Positions 34,832 to 43,938 of a DNA stretch of 64,000 nt are shown here, piece after piece. Made by a program: the position numbers and the translations under genes. Source of the DNA: SMWD01 sp964629475 (GTDB lineage Bacteria > Pseudomonadota > Gammaproteobacteria > Steroidobacterales > GCA-2729495); contig CAZVQW010000009.1 in the NCBI GenBank assembly GCA_964629475.1, forward strand, positions 1 to 64,000, read 5' to 3'. Under the pieces are notes generated by a model. The model did not search any database. It was not told the DNA's origin and was given only the letters and a program-made list of their open reading frames with translations. Each line of letters opens with the position of its first letter. Positions within the stretch are counted from its first letter, which is position 1.

Positions 34832-35748
34832 TTTTCCTGCACCGTAGCGAGTCTCGCACACAGTTCACGCACACCAGCGAGAATCCTGATACTCGGCCGC
34901 GTCATCAGATTCGCATCGACGAGAAACAAGTTACCGTCACGTACGGCTGGAATGCTGGCCCACTGTTCCCAGACGGCCAGAGGATTCGCTATAGATGCGG
35001 CGTTTGTCAGATGCCCGGCGATGATGACCTCTGGTGCAGCATCGATAACCGCCTCGGGTGAAATCGACGGGCTCAGTTCGGCCAACTCGCCGAACAGGTT
35101 GTACCCACCGCATAGCTCAATCGCCTCACCAATGACATGCCGACGCGAAATCGTAAACAACGGCTGCGCCGAGACCTGGTAAAACACTGTGACGGACGAT
35201 TGATCAGCCTGGGCCACCCGTATTTCATCGAGCGAACGCTCGAAGGCAACTGCCACAACCTCGGCCTGCTGCTCCGTACCGGCAAGCCGACCAATCGTCC
35301 GCAAATCGTCGGCCACGCCCACGAGACTTCCGGGTTCGAGGACCACGACACGATGACCCAGTTGCCCGAGCCGATCAATCACCTCGCGCGGCGTCCCGGA
35401 GCCCCATGCCAGGATCAGATCGGGATCGAGTTCGGCAATCGCTTCATGATCCAGGCGAAACGCATCGCCGATGCGGGGCAATTCGAGCGCCGCACGCGGA
35501 AAATCACTGTATTCAACGACACCGACAAGTCGATCACCGGCGCCGGCCGAAAAGACGAGCTCCGTCAGGTGTGGTGCGAGCGTGATGATACGAGTGGCCG
35601 GTCGCTGCGCAGCAGGCGCTGAATCCGGTGGCCGATCGCCGTCGCACGACACAATCACCAGGGCCAGTAACAGGCCCCACAGCTTGCTCCTTAGCTGAGC
35701 CAATCGGCCAATGTCAGCAAGGCAATGATTGGAGCCCAGATCAGCCAC
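34789..35748 (-). CDS. btuF: Cobalamin-binding periplasmic lipoprotein
   Basis: ABC-importer solute-binding protein of the BtuF/FepB fold. A lipobox (LVIVSC) follows a hydrophobic leader, and the mature part has RIITLAPHLTELVFSAGAGDRLVGV, DFPRAALELPRIGDAF and LDPDLILAWGSGTP, all typical of BtuF. The ATG at 35748 overlaps ampE by 58 bp; a downstream non-ATG start after AAGGAG near 35690 is possible. The C-terminal DKRGQDKRGQSKK tail is encoded by the long palindrome. It should deliver B12 to the btuC/btuD transporter. Confidence 0.88.
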   Translation of the reverse strand: MADLGSNHCLADIGRLAQLRSKLWGLLLALVIVSCDGDRPPDSAPAAQRPATRIITLAPHLTELVFSAGAGDRLVGVVEYSDFPRAALELPRIGDAFRLDHEAIAELDPDLILAWGSGTPREVIDRLGQLGHRVVVLEPGSLVGVADDLRTIGRLAGTEQQAEVVAVAFERSLDEIRVAQADQSSVTVFYQVSAQPLFTISRRHVIGEAIELCGGYNLFGELAELSPSISPEAVIDAAPEVIIAGHLTNAASIANPLAVWEQWASIPAVRDGNLFLVDANLMTRPSIRILAGVRELCARLATVQEKDKRGQDKRGQSKK

Positions 35749-36596
35749 AGTGTACGTTTTACCAATTCCATGGCTTCACCAACGCGAACGACGCCCGCTG
35801 ACATGCCATCGGGTATCGGTTGCTGTAACGATGCACCGTTGCCAACCCGGTCGAGTAAATCGTTCGTCGCAACGTAAAAATCCTTTGCGCGTTGATTTGT
35901 ATAGGAGCGCCAGGCCGTCAGGCCGCCTTCGAAGCTGCCCGCGAGTGAATAGCCAATAATCAACAGATGCGCGGAAGGCCACGCGAGAATACCGTGCAGT
36001 GTTCGCACGGCACGGATGAACGCGGATGGCGGCCCAATCTGATCGTCACGTGAATACTCATAGGCGAGCCGGCGGCGCATCAGATCAACAACACGAAACA
36101 TCCAGGCGCCGGTCGGACCGAACACAATGAACCAGAATACAACCCCGAAAATTCGATTATTCGCCTGAACAAAGACGGCACGCCGAACTGCGACGATTTG
36201 CTCATCAGTATCCTGCGGCGCATCCCGTTCACGCAATTCGCGAATAATGCGCTGAATATCCTCTGCCCGCCCATCGCATTCGGCGCCACAATAATCTTCG
36301 ATCTCCGTCGCCAGATCGCGAGGCCCGAGCGAAAACAGCAGGACAACCACGGCGAGCAGGAAGTACGGTATCTGAAACAAGGTCCCGGATAACAGCCCGG
36401 CAACGATCGCAACAGGCAATATCGCTGCCAATGCATAGCCGCAAATGCCGATGATCGCTGTGGGCAGTGAGGCACTGGACAGCTGACTCGACATCCGGTC
36501 GATCCAGGGATCGAGCCAGCGAAACTCGCGCAAATGAAAAAGGTGTGTCAGCAGACGCTCAATGCCGAGGCCCAGTAACAATGCTACAAAATTCAT
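35691..36596 (-). CDS. ampE: AmpE-family membrane protein
   Basis: Encodes 301 residues from ATG 36596, which has AGGGTGA upstream and directly follows ampD. Several helices, LLLGLGIERLL at the N-terminus and the motif LFSLGPRDL mark the AmpE family, which shares a fold with CobD/CbiB. AmpE is an inner-membrane protein linked to beta-lactamase induction; its biochemical role is not settled. The B12 genes next door might suggest CbiB, but the PRDL motif and ampD coupling favour AmpE. Confidence 0.85.
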   Translation of the reverse strand: MNFVALLLGLGIERLLTHLFHLREFRWLDPWIDRMSSQLSSASLPTAIIGICGYALAAILPVAIVAGLLSGTLFQIPYFLLAVVVLLFSLGPRDLATEIEDYCGAECDGRAEDIQRIIRELRERDAPQDTDEQIVAVRRAVFVQANNRIFGVVFWFIVFGPTGAWMFRVVDLMRRRLAYEYSRDDQIGPPSAFIRAVRTLHGILAWPSAHLLIIGYSLAGSFEGGLTAWRSYTNQRAKDFYVATNDLLDRVGNGASLQQPIPDGMSAGVVRVGEAMELVKRTLWLIWAPIIALLTLADWLS

Positions 36597-36600
36597 TCGC

Positions 36601-37158
36601 TCACCCTGCCGCTGCAAGTCGTGCAAAAAGACGCCGCCAATCGAAGGACGGGCCGGGATCGGTCTTGCGCCCGGCAGCTACATCACAATGCCCGACGACA
36701 GGTGCATCGGCCAGCGACGGAATGGCAGTCCGTAACGCCTGAATCGCCGTACCCAGGACCTCATATTGCACGTCCGTATACGGTATTTCATCTGTTCCTT
36801 CGAGTTCAATGCCGATCGAGTAGTCGTTGCACTGTTCCCGGTCCCGATAACACGAAATTCCCGCGTGCCAGGCGCGCTTATTCAACGGCACATACTGCAC
36901 GAGTTCGCCGTCACGGCGTATCAGAAAATGGCTGGATACCCGCAGATCGACGATTTCGCGGAAATAAGGATGCGCCTCGGGGTCAATTGAGTTCATAAAT
37001 AACCGATCAATCCACTCGCCGCCAAATTCACCGGGTGGCAATGAAATTCCATGCACGATAATCAATTCCGCACAGCATTCGGCCGGACGCTCATCGAAAT
37101 TCTGCGAAGCGACCTGGCGCGCCTCCCTGATCAACCCTGATTCTACGTCAACATGAAT
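36601..37158 (-). CDS. ampD: 1,6-anhydro-N-acetylmuramyl-L-alanine amidase
   Basis: Cytoplasmic zinc amidase of cell-wall recycling. The 185-residue protein (start 37158; the longer frame overlaps rsmE) has the ligands and catalytic groups in IIVHGISLPPGEFGG, HAGISCYRDREQCNDYSIGIELEG and GHCDVAAGRKTDPGPSFDW. It supplies anhydro-MurNAc to AnmK (3302-4426). It is coupled to ampE, 5 bp downstream, and divergent from rsmE. Confidence 0.96.
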   Translation of the reverse strand: MHVDVESGLIREARQVASQNFDERPAECCAELIIVHGISLPPGEFGGEWIDRLFMNSIDPEAHPYFREIVDLRVSSHFLIRRDGELVQYVPLNKRAWHAGISCYRDREQCNDYSIGIELEGTDEIPYTDVQYEVLGTAIQALRTAIPSLADAPVVGHCDVAAGRKTDPGPSFDWRRLFARLAAAG

Positions 37159-37187
37159 CATGTCATTAGCGATTCTATAATGCCGTG

Positions 37188-37928
37188 ATGAAGCCGAGAA
37201 TTTACCATCCCGAAACACTGGCCACGGGCGTTTCGGTCGTCCTGACGAGCAGTGCGGCGGTACATGTCGGCAAATCCCTGCGGCTGACCGAAAATGACGA
37301 GCTGCAACTGTTCAACGGCGATGGCTTCGACTACCAGGGGCGCATCACTCTGGCCGAGCGCAACAAGATCGTCGTCGTCATCGGCGAACGCCTGCATCCG
37401 GCAACCGAGTCGCCGCTGCCCATCACGTTGCTGCAGGGAATTTGCCGCAACCCGCGCATGGATAATCTGATTCAGAAATCCACCGAACTGGGGGTTCATC
37501 GAATCGTCCCGGTCAGCTGCCAGCGCAGCGTCGCCCGCATCGAAGCAAGCCGCGCGACGAAAAAACTTGCACACTGGCAAAACATCGCAGTCAGTGCATG
37601 CGAACAATGCGGACGGGCACGAATTCCGGCAATCGACACACCCTGTAAACCCGCCGTCGCATTCGAACAACACGTGTCGGCTGATGCGACAAAGCTGTTG
37701 CTGGATCCTGTCGGCCAACACGCGCTCGAGACAGTGCTGCACCCCGACAGGCCGGTGGCTCTGTTCATCGGTCCGGAAGGCGGATTGACGAAAGATGAAA
37801 TTGCAGCCGCGACAGATTTTGGCTTCAGGCGAATCCGGCTGGGTCCGCGAGTGCTGCGAACCGAGACTGCGCCGATTACCGCGTTGAGTATCATCCAGTT
37901 CCTGGCAGGCGATTTGAACAAGCGTTAG
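37188..37928 (+). CDS. rsmE: 16S rRNA m3U1498 methyltransferase
   Basis: SPOUT-family enzyme of 246 residues. The PUA-like N-domain is followed by the knot region with KSTELGVHRIVPV, FIGPEGGLTKDEI and RLGPRVLRTETAPITAL, which binds S-adenosylmethionine. The length is normal. It is divergent from ampD by about 30 bp. Its stop codon lies within a hairpin shared with the convergent chpC. Confidence 0.95.
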   Translation: MKPRIYHPETLATGVSVVLTSSAAVHVGKSLRLTENDELQLFNGDGFDYQGRITLAERNKIVVVIGERLHPATESPLPITLLQGICRNPRMDNLIQKSTELGVHRIVPVSCQRSVARIEASRATKKLAHWQNIAVSACEQCGRARIPAIDTPCKPAVAFEQHVSADATKLLLDPVGQHALETVLHPDRPVALFIGPEGGLTKDEIAAATDFGFRRIRLGPRVLRTETAPITALSIIQFLAGDLNKR

Positions 37929-37961
37929 TACTCCGTCAAGGTAGTATTGATGGAGTACTAA
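37925..37961. terminator. Bidirectional hairpin between rsmE and chpC
   Basis: TTAGTACTCCGTCAA (37925-37939) pairs with TTGATGGAGTACTAA (37947-37961) with one mismatch and a 7-nt loop. Both the rsmE stop (TAG 37926-37928) and the chpC stop (37958-37960) are inside the stems. No T-run is present, so termination efficiency is uncertain. Confidence 0.6.
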
Positions 37962-38434
37962 GCTGCGACCGCTACCTGCTCCTGCACAAGCGATTCGAGT
38001 CTGTCTAGATCGGGAATCAACGGATACTCGTTGATCATGCGAATCTGACAGATGATCGGCCCGTCATCGGGCCATTCATGCTCGTCATGCAACTCCATGA
38101 CCTCACGATTCACACGCACCAGTTGTGGAAATCCTTCGGTCAATATTCCGAAAACACGGCCACCCAAGGTTCCCGACAAACCGTTAAAAATTGCTATTCG
38201 TGTGCGCCCGCCTGCTTCAGTCGATGGCATCCCGATCAGATCCTCGATGCTGACGAGCGGAACCCGTTTATTATTCCAGTCGATGAACCCACGGAACCAA
38301 TCCAGTGCGTCGGTATCTCGATCCTGCGGCAGCGAATAACGCACAATCTCCGCCACGCACGAACGCGGCACGATCAGGCGTGCCTGATGCAGCGGCACGA
38401 GTAAACTGTACAGTTCTTCTATTGAGTGATTCAT
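37958..38434 (-). CDS. chpC: CheW-like protein of the Pil-Chp system
   Basis: Encodes 158 residues; the ATG at 38434 lies 10 bp after the chpA stop. The CheW fold is visible in LVPLHQARLIVPRSCVAEIVRY, WNNKRVPLVSIEDLIG and RVFGILTEGFPQLVRV. It would couple receptors to the ChpA kinase in twitching motility control. ChpC is the accessory CheW of this system, distinct from PilI encoded upstream. Confidence 0.88.
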   Translation of the reverse strand: MNHSIEELYSLLVPLHQARLIVPRSCVAEIVRYSLPQDRDTDALDWFRGFIDWNNKRVPLVSIEDLIGMPSTEAGGRTRIAIFNGLSGTLGGRVFGILTEGFPQLVRVNREVMELHDEHEWPDDGPIICQIRMINEYPLIPDLDRLESLVQEQVAVAA

Positions 38435-38444
38435 AACGTCGACT

Positions 38445-41400
38445 CTATTGGCTCGGGTCGTGCGCTGATTCTCCGTCAAGCAATTGCCGGACCGCCTTGA
38501 GCAGCGCATCTTCCTGGTACGGTTTACCGAGGTAATCGTTTACGCCGAGCTCAATCGCACGCGCCTTGTGATTCTCGCTAACCCGCGATGTGACCATGAT
38601 AATCGGCGTTTCGACAGTATCGGCGTTGTTGCGCACAAACGTCGCAAATTCATAACCATCCATGCGCGGCATTTCGACATCGAGGAGGATGATGTCGGGG
38701 CAATGATCCCGCAATATGCCGACGGCTTCGACGCCGTCCTTGGCCGTTATCACGCGTATGTTATTGCGTTCGAGAAGGCGCTGTGTAACACGCCGCATCG
38801 TGATCGAGTCATCGACGACGAGCGCGAGAGGTTCATCCTGCTCGGATTCGACCGCAGGTTCCCATTCTTCGAGCGACTTGGGCGTCATACGCACCAACGC
38901 CCCGACGTCGAGAATCACAACGATGCGACCGTCACCCAGTATCGTTGCTCCCGAGATGCCCCGAATCGATGCGAGCTGGCCGCCGACCGGCTTGACGACA
39001 ATCTCGCGGCTATCGAGCATCTCATCGGTTACCAGTGCCGTCGAGTTATCCCCGGCCTGCACGATGATAATCGAGATACGATCCTGATCTTCGGCAATAG
39101 TCACCGGACCCAGGCCGAGATACCGACCGAGATGCCGCAGCTGATAATTGCGCCCGCCATACTCGATGAACGGATTGTCTTCGGCCTGCTTCTCCTCGAA
39201 TTCCGCACGCGAAATGCGAATAATTCCTTCAACGGTAGGCAACGGAATTGCATAGAATTCCGACTCTGTCCGCACGATCAACGCTTGCGTGACGGCCAGC
39301 GTGTATGGCAGGTAGACGATGAATTTCGTGCCCTGACCGGCCTCCGTTTCGATTTGCAATGTCCCGCCGAGCTTCGTGATCTCACTGGCGACAACATCCA
39401 TGCCGACGCCACGCCCGGCCGCATGCGTCAACCGGTCGGCTGTCGAAAAACCCGAGCGCAATACAAACTGCATGATCTCTTCATCAGTCAACTCTGTATC
39501 TTCGGCGACGAGACCGAGGTCAGTAGCCTTGCGTCTGATCGAATCGACATTCATACCAACGCCATCGTCACTGATTTCCACGACGACCTGCGAACCCTCG
39601 CGACGCAGATCGATGGAGACCTGCCCGACTTCCGGTTTTCCGGCTGCTGCACGTTCGTCAGGCGACTCGATGCCGTGGATCATGGCATTACGGATCATGT
39701 GCTCGAGGGCCGGGACCATTTTTTCCAGCACCTGGCGATCGATCTCACCACTACCCTGCACGACGAGTTCGGCATGTTTGCCTTGCTCTGTTGCCATCTG
39801 TCGAACGAGTCGCGACAGGCGACCGGTATGCTGCTCGAACGGCACCATACGAGTCCGCATCAGTCCGTCCTGCAACTCCGCTGCAGTCCTTGCCTGCTGC
39901 ACGAGTAACGCCTCGGTATCGCCGGTCAGATTCTGCAGCAGATCCTTGATGCTGGAGACATCGCTCGTCGTCTCAGCGAGCGCCCGCGACAACTGCTGAA
40001 TCTTCGAGTAGCGCTCGAGACTCAGCGGGTCTAACGGCTCGTCCGGGCTCGCATCAGACTGGTGCTGGTAAATAATCTGTGCTTCGGTGGCCATTTCCAG
40101 GTTACGCAATTGCTCACGTAAGCGGATAACCGTCTGGGCAAGCTCCTCGAGATTGAACTGGATCTGACCAAGCTGCTGACTGAGTCGGGAATGAAAAATG
40201 CTGACCTCGCCGGCAGCATTCAACAGGTTCTCCAGCACACCCGGATCGACCCGGGCAAACTCGCGGCGCTCCCGAACAATCGGCTCGCGCGACGTGGCTG
40301 GCATCAGGGCAGCGAGATCCCCGGCCCCCGGCTTTGCCGGTTCATCGAGCTCGCGTGCCAGCTGGCCGAGTTGGTCGGCGGCCGGTATCGAGGGCAACTG
40401 ATCCTCGACTGGCAGATCGCGCGACTCATCTGCAGACACGGCTTCCGCTTCGGCTTCAACTTCAACTTCGGCTTCGGCTTCGGCTTCGGCTTCGGCTTCA
40501 ACTTCGGCTTCAGCTTCGGCTTCCGCTTCGGCTTCCGCTTCGGCTTCAACTTCGATTTCTGCTTCAGCCTCAGCCTCAGCCTCGGTCACCGACGCATAGG
40601 TTTCTTCAGCCGGACTAACGATCTCTGCCGCATGATCATCAGCGACGACTGTTTCTGCTCCGCCTGTCACCATGGACTCATCGCTGACCATACCGAGAGA
40701 AGCCTGCAGTTGCCGGTGCACATCGTCTGTGGGTTCGGCACAGATACCCTGCTCGATTTGATCACGCAGATGATGCAACTCATCAATGGACGCCTGCAGA
40801 AGTATCAGTCGATCAGCATCCTGATCGAGATCACCGCCGGACATTCGTGCCAGTAAAGTTTCGATGTCATGGCTGAAATTACCGACCGCCATCAGACCGG
40901 CCATCCGCGCGCCACCCTTAAATGTATGCAGGTAGCGCTGTAACTCCGCCAGTGTCGTCTCGCTGAGCTTGCCATCGGCCTTGTTTTCCAATGCAGCATC
41001 CGCGGCTTCGAGAATTTCTGCGGCTTCTTCGGAAAATATCTCCGCGATCTCCGTGTCGAAGACCGGCGCTTCATCGGCACCCGCCAATTCGGCGGCGGCG
41101 ACAATGTCCGCTTCGGCGACCGGCTGCAACGTCTCCTCGGCAAGGCTTTCCTGCTCGGCAACCCGTGCCTCGATCTCCTCATCGAGTGCGTGCAATCTGG
41201 CCTGCAAATCATCCATATCCGGCAGTTCGGGAGCTGCACCGGACAGGTAATCAATAATTTTAATCATGGCCAGTGCAGCGTCCGCGCAGGCACTGACGGC
41301 CGGCTCATCGATCGATAAATCGTGATCGTACGCCCGTCGAATTGCATTGTTCAGCGGTCGCGTGATGGCACCAGCGACCTCGACGTTGGCCATCGTGACG

Positions 41401-43904
41401 CTACCGTGTAGCGTGTGACACGCCCGGTACAACTCTTCAGTCACGACGAACGGCGGCAAGCCCTCGCTACACTGGGCGATGAAGGCGTCGATAACCTCGA
41501 GATGCGTATTGGTCTCCTTCGACAGAATTTCGAGCAGCACCTCGTCTATCCCGGCTTCGCCACCAACTACGGGTTGTGGCTCGGTGTCGGCGGTAAGAGG
41601 TGCGTCGTCTAAATGGTCACCAGCCAAATCTTCACCAACCGGGATCGCCTCAAACTCGACATCGACCTCTGATACGTCTTCGGCTATCTCAGCCGGCGCC
41701 TCCTCCGGTTTCAGGAATCCGGCAGCCTCACGCATCAGCGCCCCAATATCGGCCTGCGGTTCTTCGCCTACCTCGAGTTGCTCGAGCAACTCGGGTAATG
41801 CATCGAAAGCGCGATGCAGGAAATCAATGATGGCCGTTTGCGGTTTGAGAGTGCGATTAATCAACCGATTCAACAAGTCTTCGACTGACCAGCAATACTC
41901 ACCGATCAACTCGGCCCCGACTGTCCGGCCGCTACCTTTCAACGTATGGAAGGACCGCCGGACTGAAATCAACGCTTCGTGATTGCTGTCATCTTGCTCC
42001 CACAGCGGGAAGTGCTTGCCAATCGACTCTATTTCTTCGCCTGCCTCCTCGATAAACAGCTCGAGAAGCTCGGGATCCACGCCATCCCCGGGAGTAACCG
42101 ACATGGCCGGCATGATCTCGGTCCTGGCGACCACCATCGTCGGCTCATAATCCGGCGCCTGCACGGTCGCCGTCATACTGGAGACATCGATGTCCCCGAT
42201 CTCCGGCATCGAGCGTCGCTCTGTCTCGCGCAACGCTTCCAGGCAATCGCGTGCGTTATCGAGCATGTAATCAGGCTCTTTGCGGCCAGCCTGTACCGTT
42301 TCCAGGTAGTACTCGAGACTGACGATCGCATCGGCGAGTAAATCGAACTGGTTGCTGCCGATCGAATTCGGCTCGGCCCGTATGAAACTGCTGATTTGCT
42401 CACCGATCTGTTCGACGACAGAAACGGCAGCATCCCTTTCAAGAATCATCAGACCCGCGATAATGCCGCTCAGATGGGCCGGCACGGCGTCGAGCTTGGA
42501 CCCATCTTCCGACTGTTCGAGTATTTGTGCAACGGCATCCTTGATGCGGGCAAGATTGACGACACATTCACGCATAACGGCCTGCATGACGGCATCATAA
42601 TTTTTGTCTTCGCCGTCCACCTCGGCTACCCTTTCTTCCGGGCGCACGAGACCGAACAGGTCTTCCTCGAGCCGGTCTTCGACGTTGAGCAATGCCGAGG
42701 CCATCTCGATCAGTGCCGACTCTTCAACATTCACACCGGTATCGATAATGGTCTGCAGATCCGCACGCTTGGTCTGAATAATTTCCCGCAGTTCGCCAAG
42801 TCCGAGTACACCGAGCGTATCGCCGATTTTTTTCAGCAATTCAATCTGTGGAACAAGCTCCTCGACATGCTCCATGCCGGTGCGTACATAAATGTCCAGA
42901 ACATCCTTAACGCGCGCAAGATCATCGCAAATTGCCTGCGAGACGGTCTTCATGAGCTTTGCGCCTGGCGCACCGAGGCTTTCACGCACGAAGGCGACTT
43001 GCTCGTTGCCGGGCACCAATTCAGATAAATCGAACATCGCGCGAACGGCTGCGACTCGTTCTCCGGCCTTCGTCGCCCGCGCTATGTAGTACAGAAAATT
43101 ATTGACGAGCTCAGTCGGCGGCTGCAAAGCGTATTTGTCCTCGCCGACCAGTGCGAGGCGCTTCATCTCACGATCAGCCTGGCCCATCAGGCGTTTCAGC
43201 GAAACACTGGGCTCCAGTCCGCCATCGAGCAGCGCTTCGATAACGCCGGTTACCACCCACCACAATTGATGCACGGTGCGAGTCTGGGCTGCACATTGAA
43301 TACGTTCGGCAACCTGCGCGATCTTTTCCAGATTCTCATTGACATCCGTGCCCTTGATCCAGCCGAGCAACGCAAGTTGAAATCGAGGGCGCAACTCCTT
43401 GCAAAGCACAACGACATCCTCACCGCTGGGCTCGATCGATTCCTCTTCACCCATTTCGGCATCATTTGCCGACAGGTTGAGTAACAGCAGCGTGCTTTCG
43501 GATAACAACGGGCGACCACGCGCAGCGCGCAAGTCATTGAGCAGCGGCAGCAATACCAACGGAATATCGCGCCCACCGCCGATAATCAATTCAACATAGG
43601 CCGGTAACTGAACCGCTGCACGACTCAGTGCCTCCAACGCCTCATCCGCATTGCCATCCTGGCGCCGTACCTTGTCGAGGTAGTGACAGATCTCTTCCAT
43701 TTCCTCTGTCAGCAGACTGGCGCCGTAAGTTTCGGTCATGCGCAGTACGCCGCTTGCCGAATGCAGCAGCTTGAGGCAGTGTTCCATCGCCTGCGGACCT
43801 GCACCACCGTCCGCGTACCGCTCTAGTGTCGAACGGAGTTCATCGAACGTGACCGCGAGTTCCTCGCCGACGATGTTCAGAGATTCAGAAACAAGTTCTT
43901 GCAT
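38445..43904 (-). CDS. chpA: Hybrid chemotaxis histidine kinase ChpA
   Basis: Encodes 1819 residues. After an N-terminal Hpt-like region come canonical phosphotransfer sites HTLKGSGR (about residue 651), HTLHGSV (about 827) and HTFKGGAR (about 990). Then follow an Ala/Glu repeat linker (about 1105-1157), a CheA dimerisation helix, the ATPase domain (NAMIHGIE N-box, DDGVGM, GRGVGMDVV), a CheW domain and a C-terminal receiver (VVDDSITMRR, LLDVEMPRMDGYE, phospho-Asp about 1741). Shorter and with fewer Hpt modules than Pseudomonas ChpA. It controls type IV pilus extension and retraction through PilG and PilH. Confidence 0.96.
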   Translation of the reverse strand: MQELVSESLNIVGEELAVTFDELRSTLERYADGGAGPQAMEHCLKLLHSASGVLRMTETYGASLLTEEMEEICHYLDKVRRQDGNADEALEALSRAAVQLPAYVELIIGGGRDIPLVLLPLLNDLRAARGRPLLSESTLLLLNLSANDAEMGEEESIEPSGEDVVVLCKELRPRFQLALLGWIKGTDVNENLEKIAQVAERIQCAAQTRTVHQLWWVVTGVIEALLDGGLEPSVSLKRLMGQADREMKRLALVGEDKYALQPPTELVNNFLYYIARATKAGERVAAVRAMFDLSELVPGNEQVAFVRESLGAPGAKLMKTVSQAICDDLARVKDVLDIYVRTGMEHVEELVPQIELLKKIGDTLGVLGLGELREIIQTKRADLQTIIDTGVNVEESALIEMASALLNVEDRLEEDLFGLVRPEERVAEVDGEDKNYDAVMQAVMRECVVNLARIKDAVAQILEQSEDGSKLDAVPAHLSGIIAGLMILERDAAVSVVEQIGEQISSFIRAEPNSIGSNQFDLLADAIVSLEYYLETVQAGRKEPDYMLDNARDCLEALRETERRSMPEIGDIDVSSMTATVQAPDYEPTMVVARTEIMPAMSVTPGDGVDPELLELFIEEAGEEIESIGKHFPLWEQDDSNHEALISVRRSFHTLKGSGRTVGAELIGEYCWSVEDLLNRLINRTLKPQTAIIDFLHRAFDALPELLEQLEVGEEPQADIGALMREAAGFLKPEEAPAEIAEDVSEVDVEFEAIPVGEDLAGDHLDDAPLTADTEPQPVVGGEAGIDEVLLEILSKETNTHLEVIDAFIAQCSEGLPPFVVTEELYRACHTLHGSVTMANVEVAGAITRPLNNAIRRAYDHDLSIDEPAVSACADAALAMIKIIDYLSGAAPELPDMDDLQARLHALDEEIEARVAEQESLAEETLQPVAEADIVAAAELAGADEAPVFDTEIAEIFSEEAAEILEAADAALENKADGKLSETTLAELQRYLHTFKGGARMAGLMAVGNFSHDIETLLARMSGGDLDQDADRLILLQASIDELHHLRDQIEQGICAEPTDDVHRQLQASLGMVSDESMVTGGAETVVADDHAAEIVSPAEETYASVTEAEAEAEAEIEVEAEAEAEAEAEAEAEVEAEAEAEAEAEVEVEAEAEAVSADESRDLPVEDQLPSIPAADQLGQLARELDEPAKPGAGDLAALMPATSREPIVRERREFARVDPGVLENLLNAAGEVSIFHSRLSQQLGQIQFNLEELAQTVIRLREQLRNLEMATEAQIIYQHQSDASPDEPLDPLSLERYSKIQQLSRALAETTSDVSSIKDLLQNLTGDTEALLVQQARTAAELQDGLMRTRMVPFEQHTGRLSRLVRQMATEQGKHAELVVQGSGEIDRQVLEKMVPALEHMIRNAMIHGIESPDERAAAGKPEVGQVSIDLRREGSQVVVEISDDGVGMNVDSIRRKATDLGLVAEDTELTDEEIMQFVLRSGFSTADRLTHAAGRGVGMDVVASEITKLGGTLQIETEAGQGTKFIVYLPYTLAVTQALIVRTESEFYAIPLPTVEGIIRISRAEFEEKQAEDNPFIEYGGRNYQLRHLGRYLGLGPVTIAEDQDRISIIIVQAGDNSTALVTDEMLDSREIVVKPVGGQLASIRGISGATILGDGRIVVILDVGALVRMTPKSLEEWEPAVESEQDEPLALVVDDSITMRRVTQRLLERNNIRVITAKDGVEAVGILRDHCPDIILLDVEMPRMDGYEFATFVRNNADTVETPIIMVTSRVSENHKARAIELGVNDYLGKPYQEDALLKAVRQLLDGESAHDPSQ
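40437..40590. repeat. Hexanucleotide repeat tract inside chpA
   Basis: About 150 bp dominated by the 6-bp unit GGCTTC with CGCTTC, AACTTC and AGCTTC variants, encoding alternating Ala-Glu/Val-Glu on the minus strand. The unit is a multiple of three, so copy-number changes would keep chpA in frame. Confidence 0.85.
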
Positions 43905-43938
43905 GCTGGCAGCGGCCGATGGCCCGTATTAATCCGGT

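Noticed and set aside
35691..36596. Cobalamin biosynthesis protein CbiB/CobD
   Set aside because: B12 genes are near, but the LFSLGPRDL motif and tight coupling to ampD indicate AmpE, which shares the fold.
40191..40856. Long plus-strand ORFs with Phe-Gly repeats opposite chpA
   Set aside because: They are the antisense of the Ala-Glu hexanucleotide repeat, which is open in several frames.
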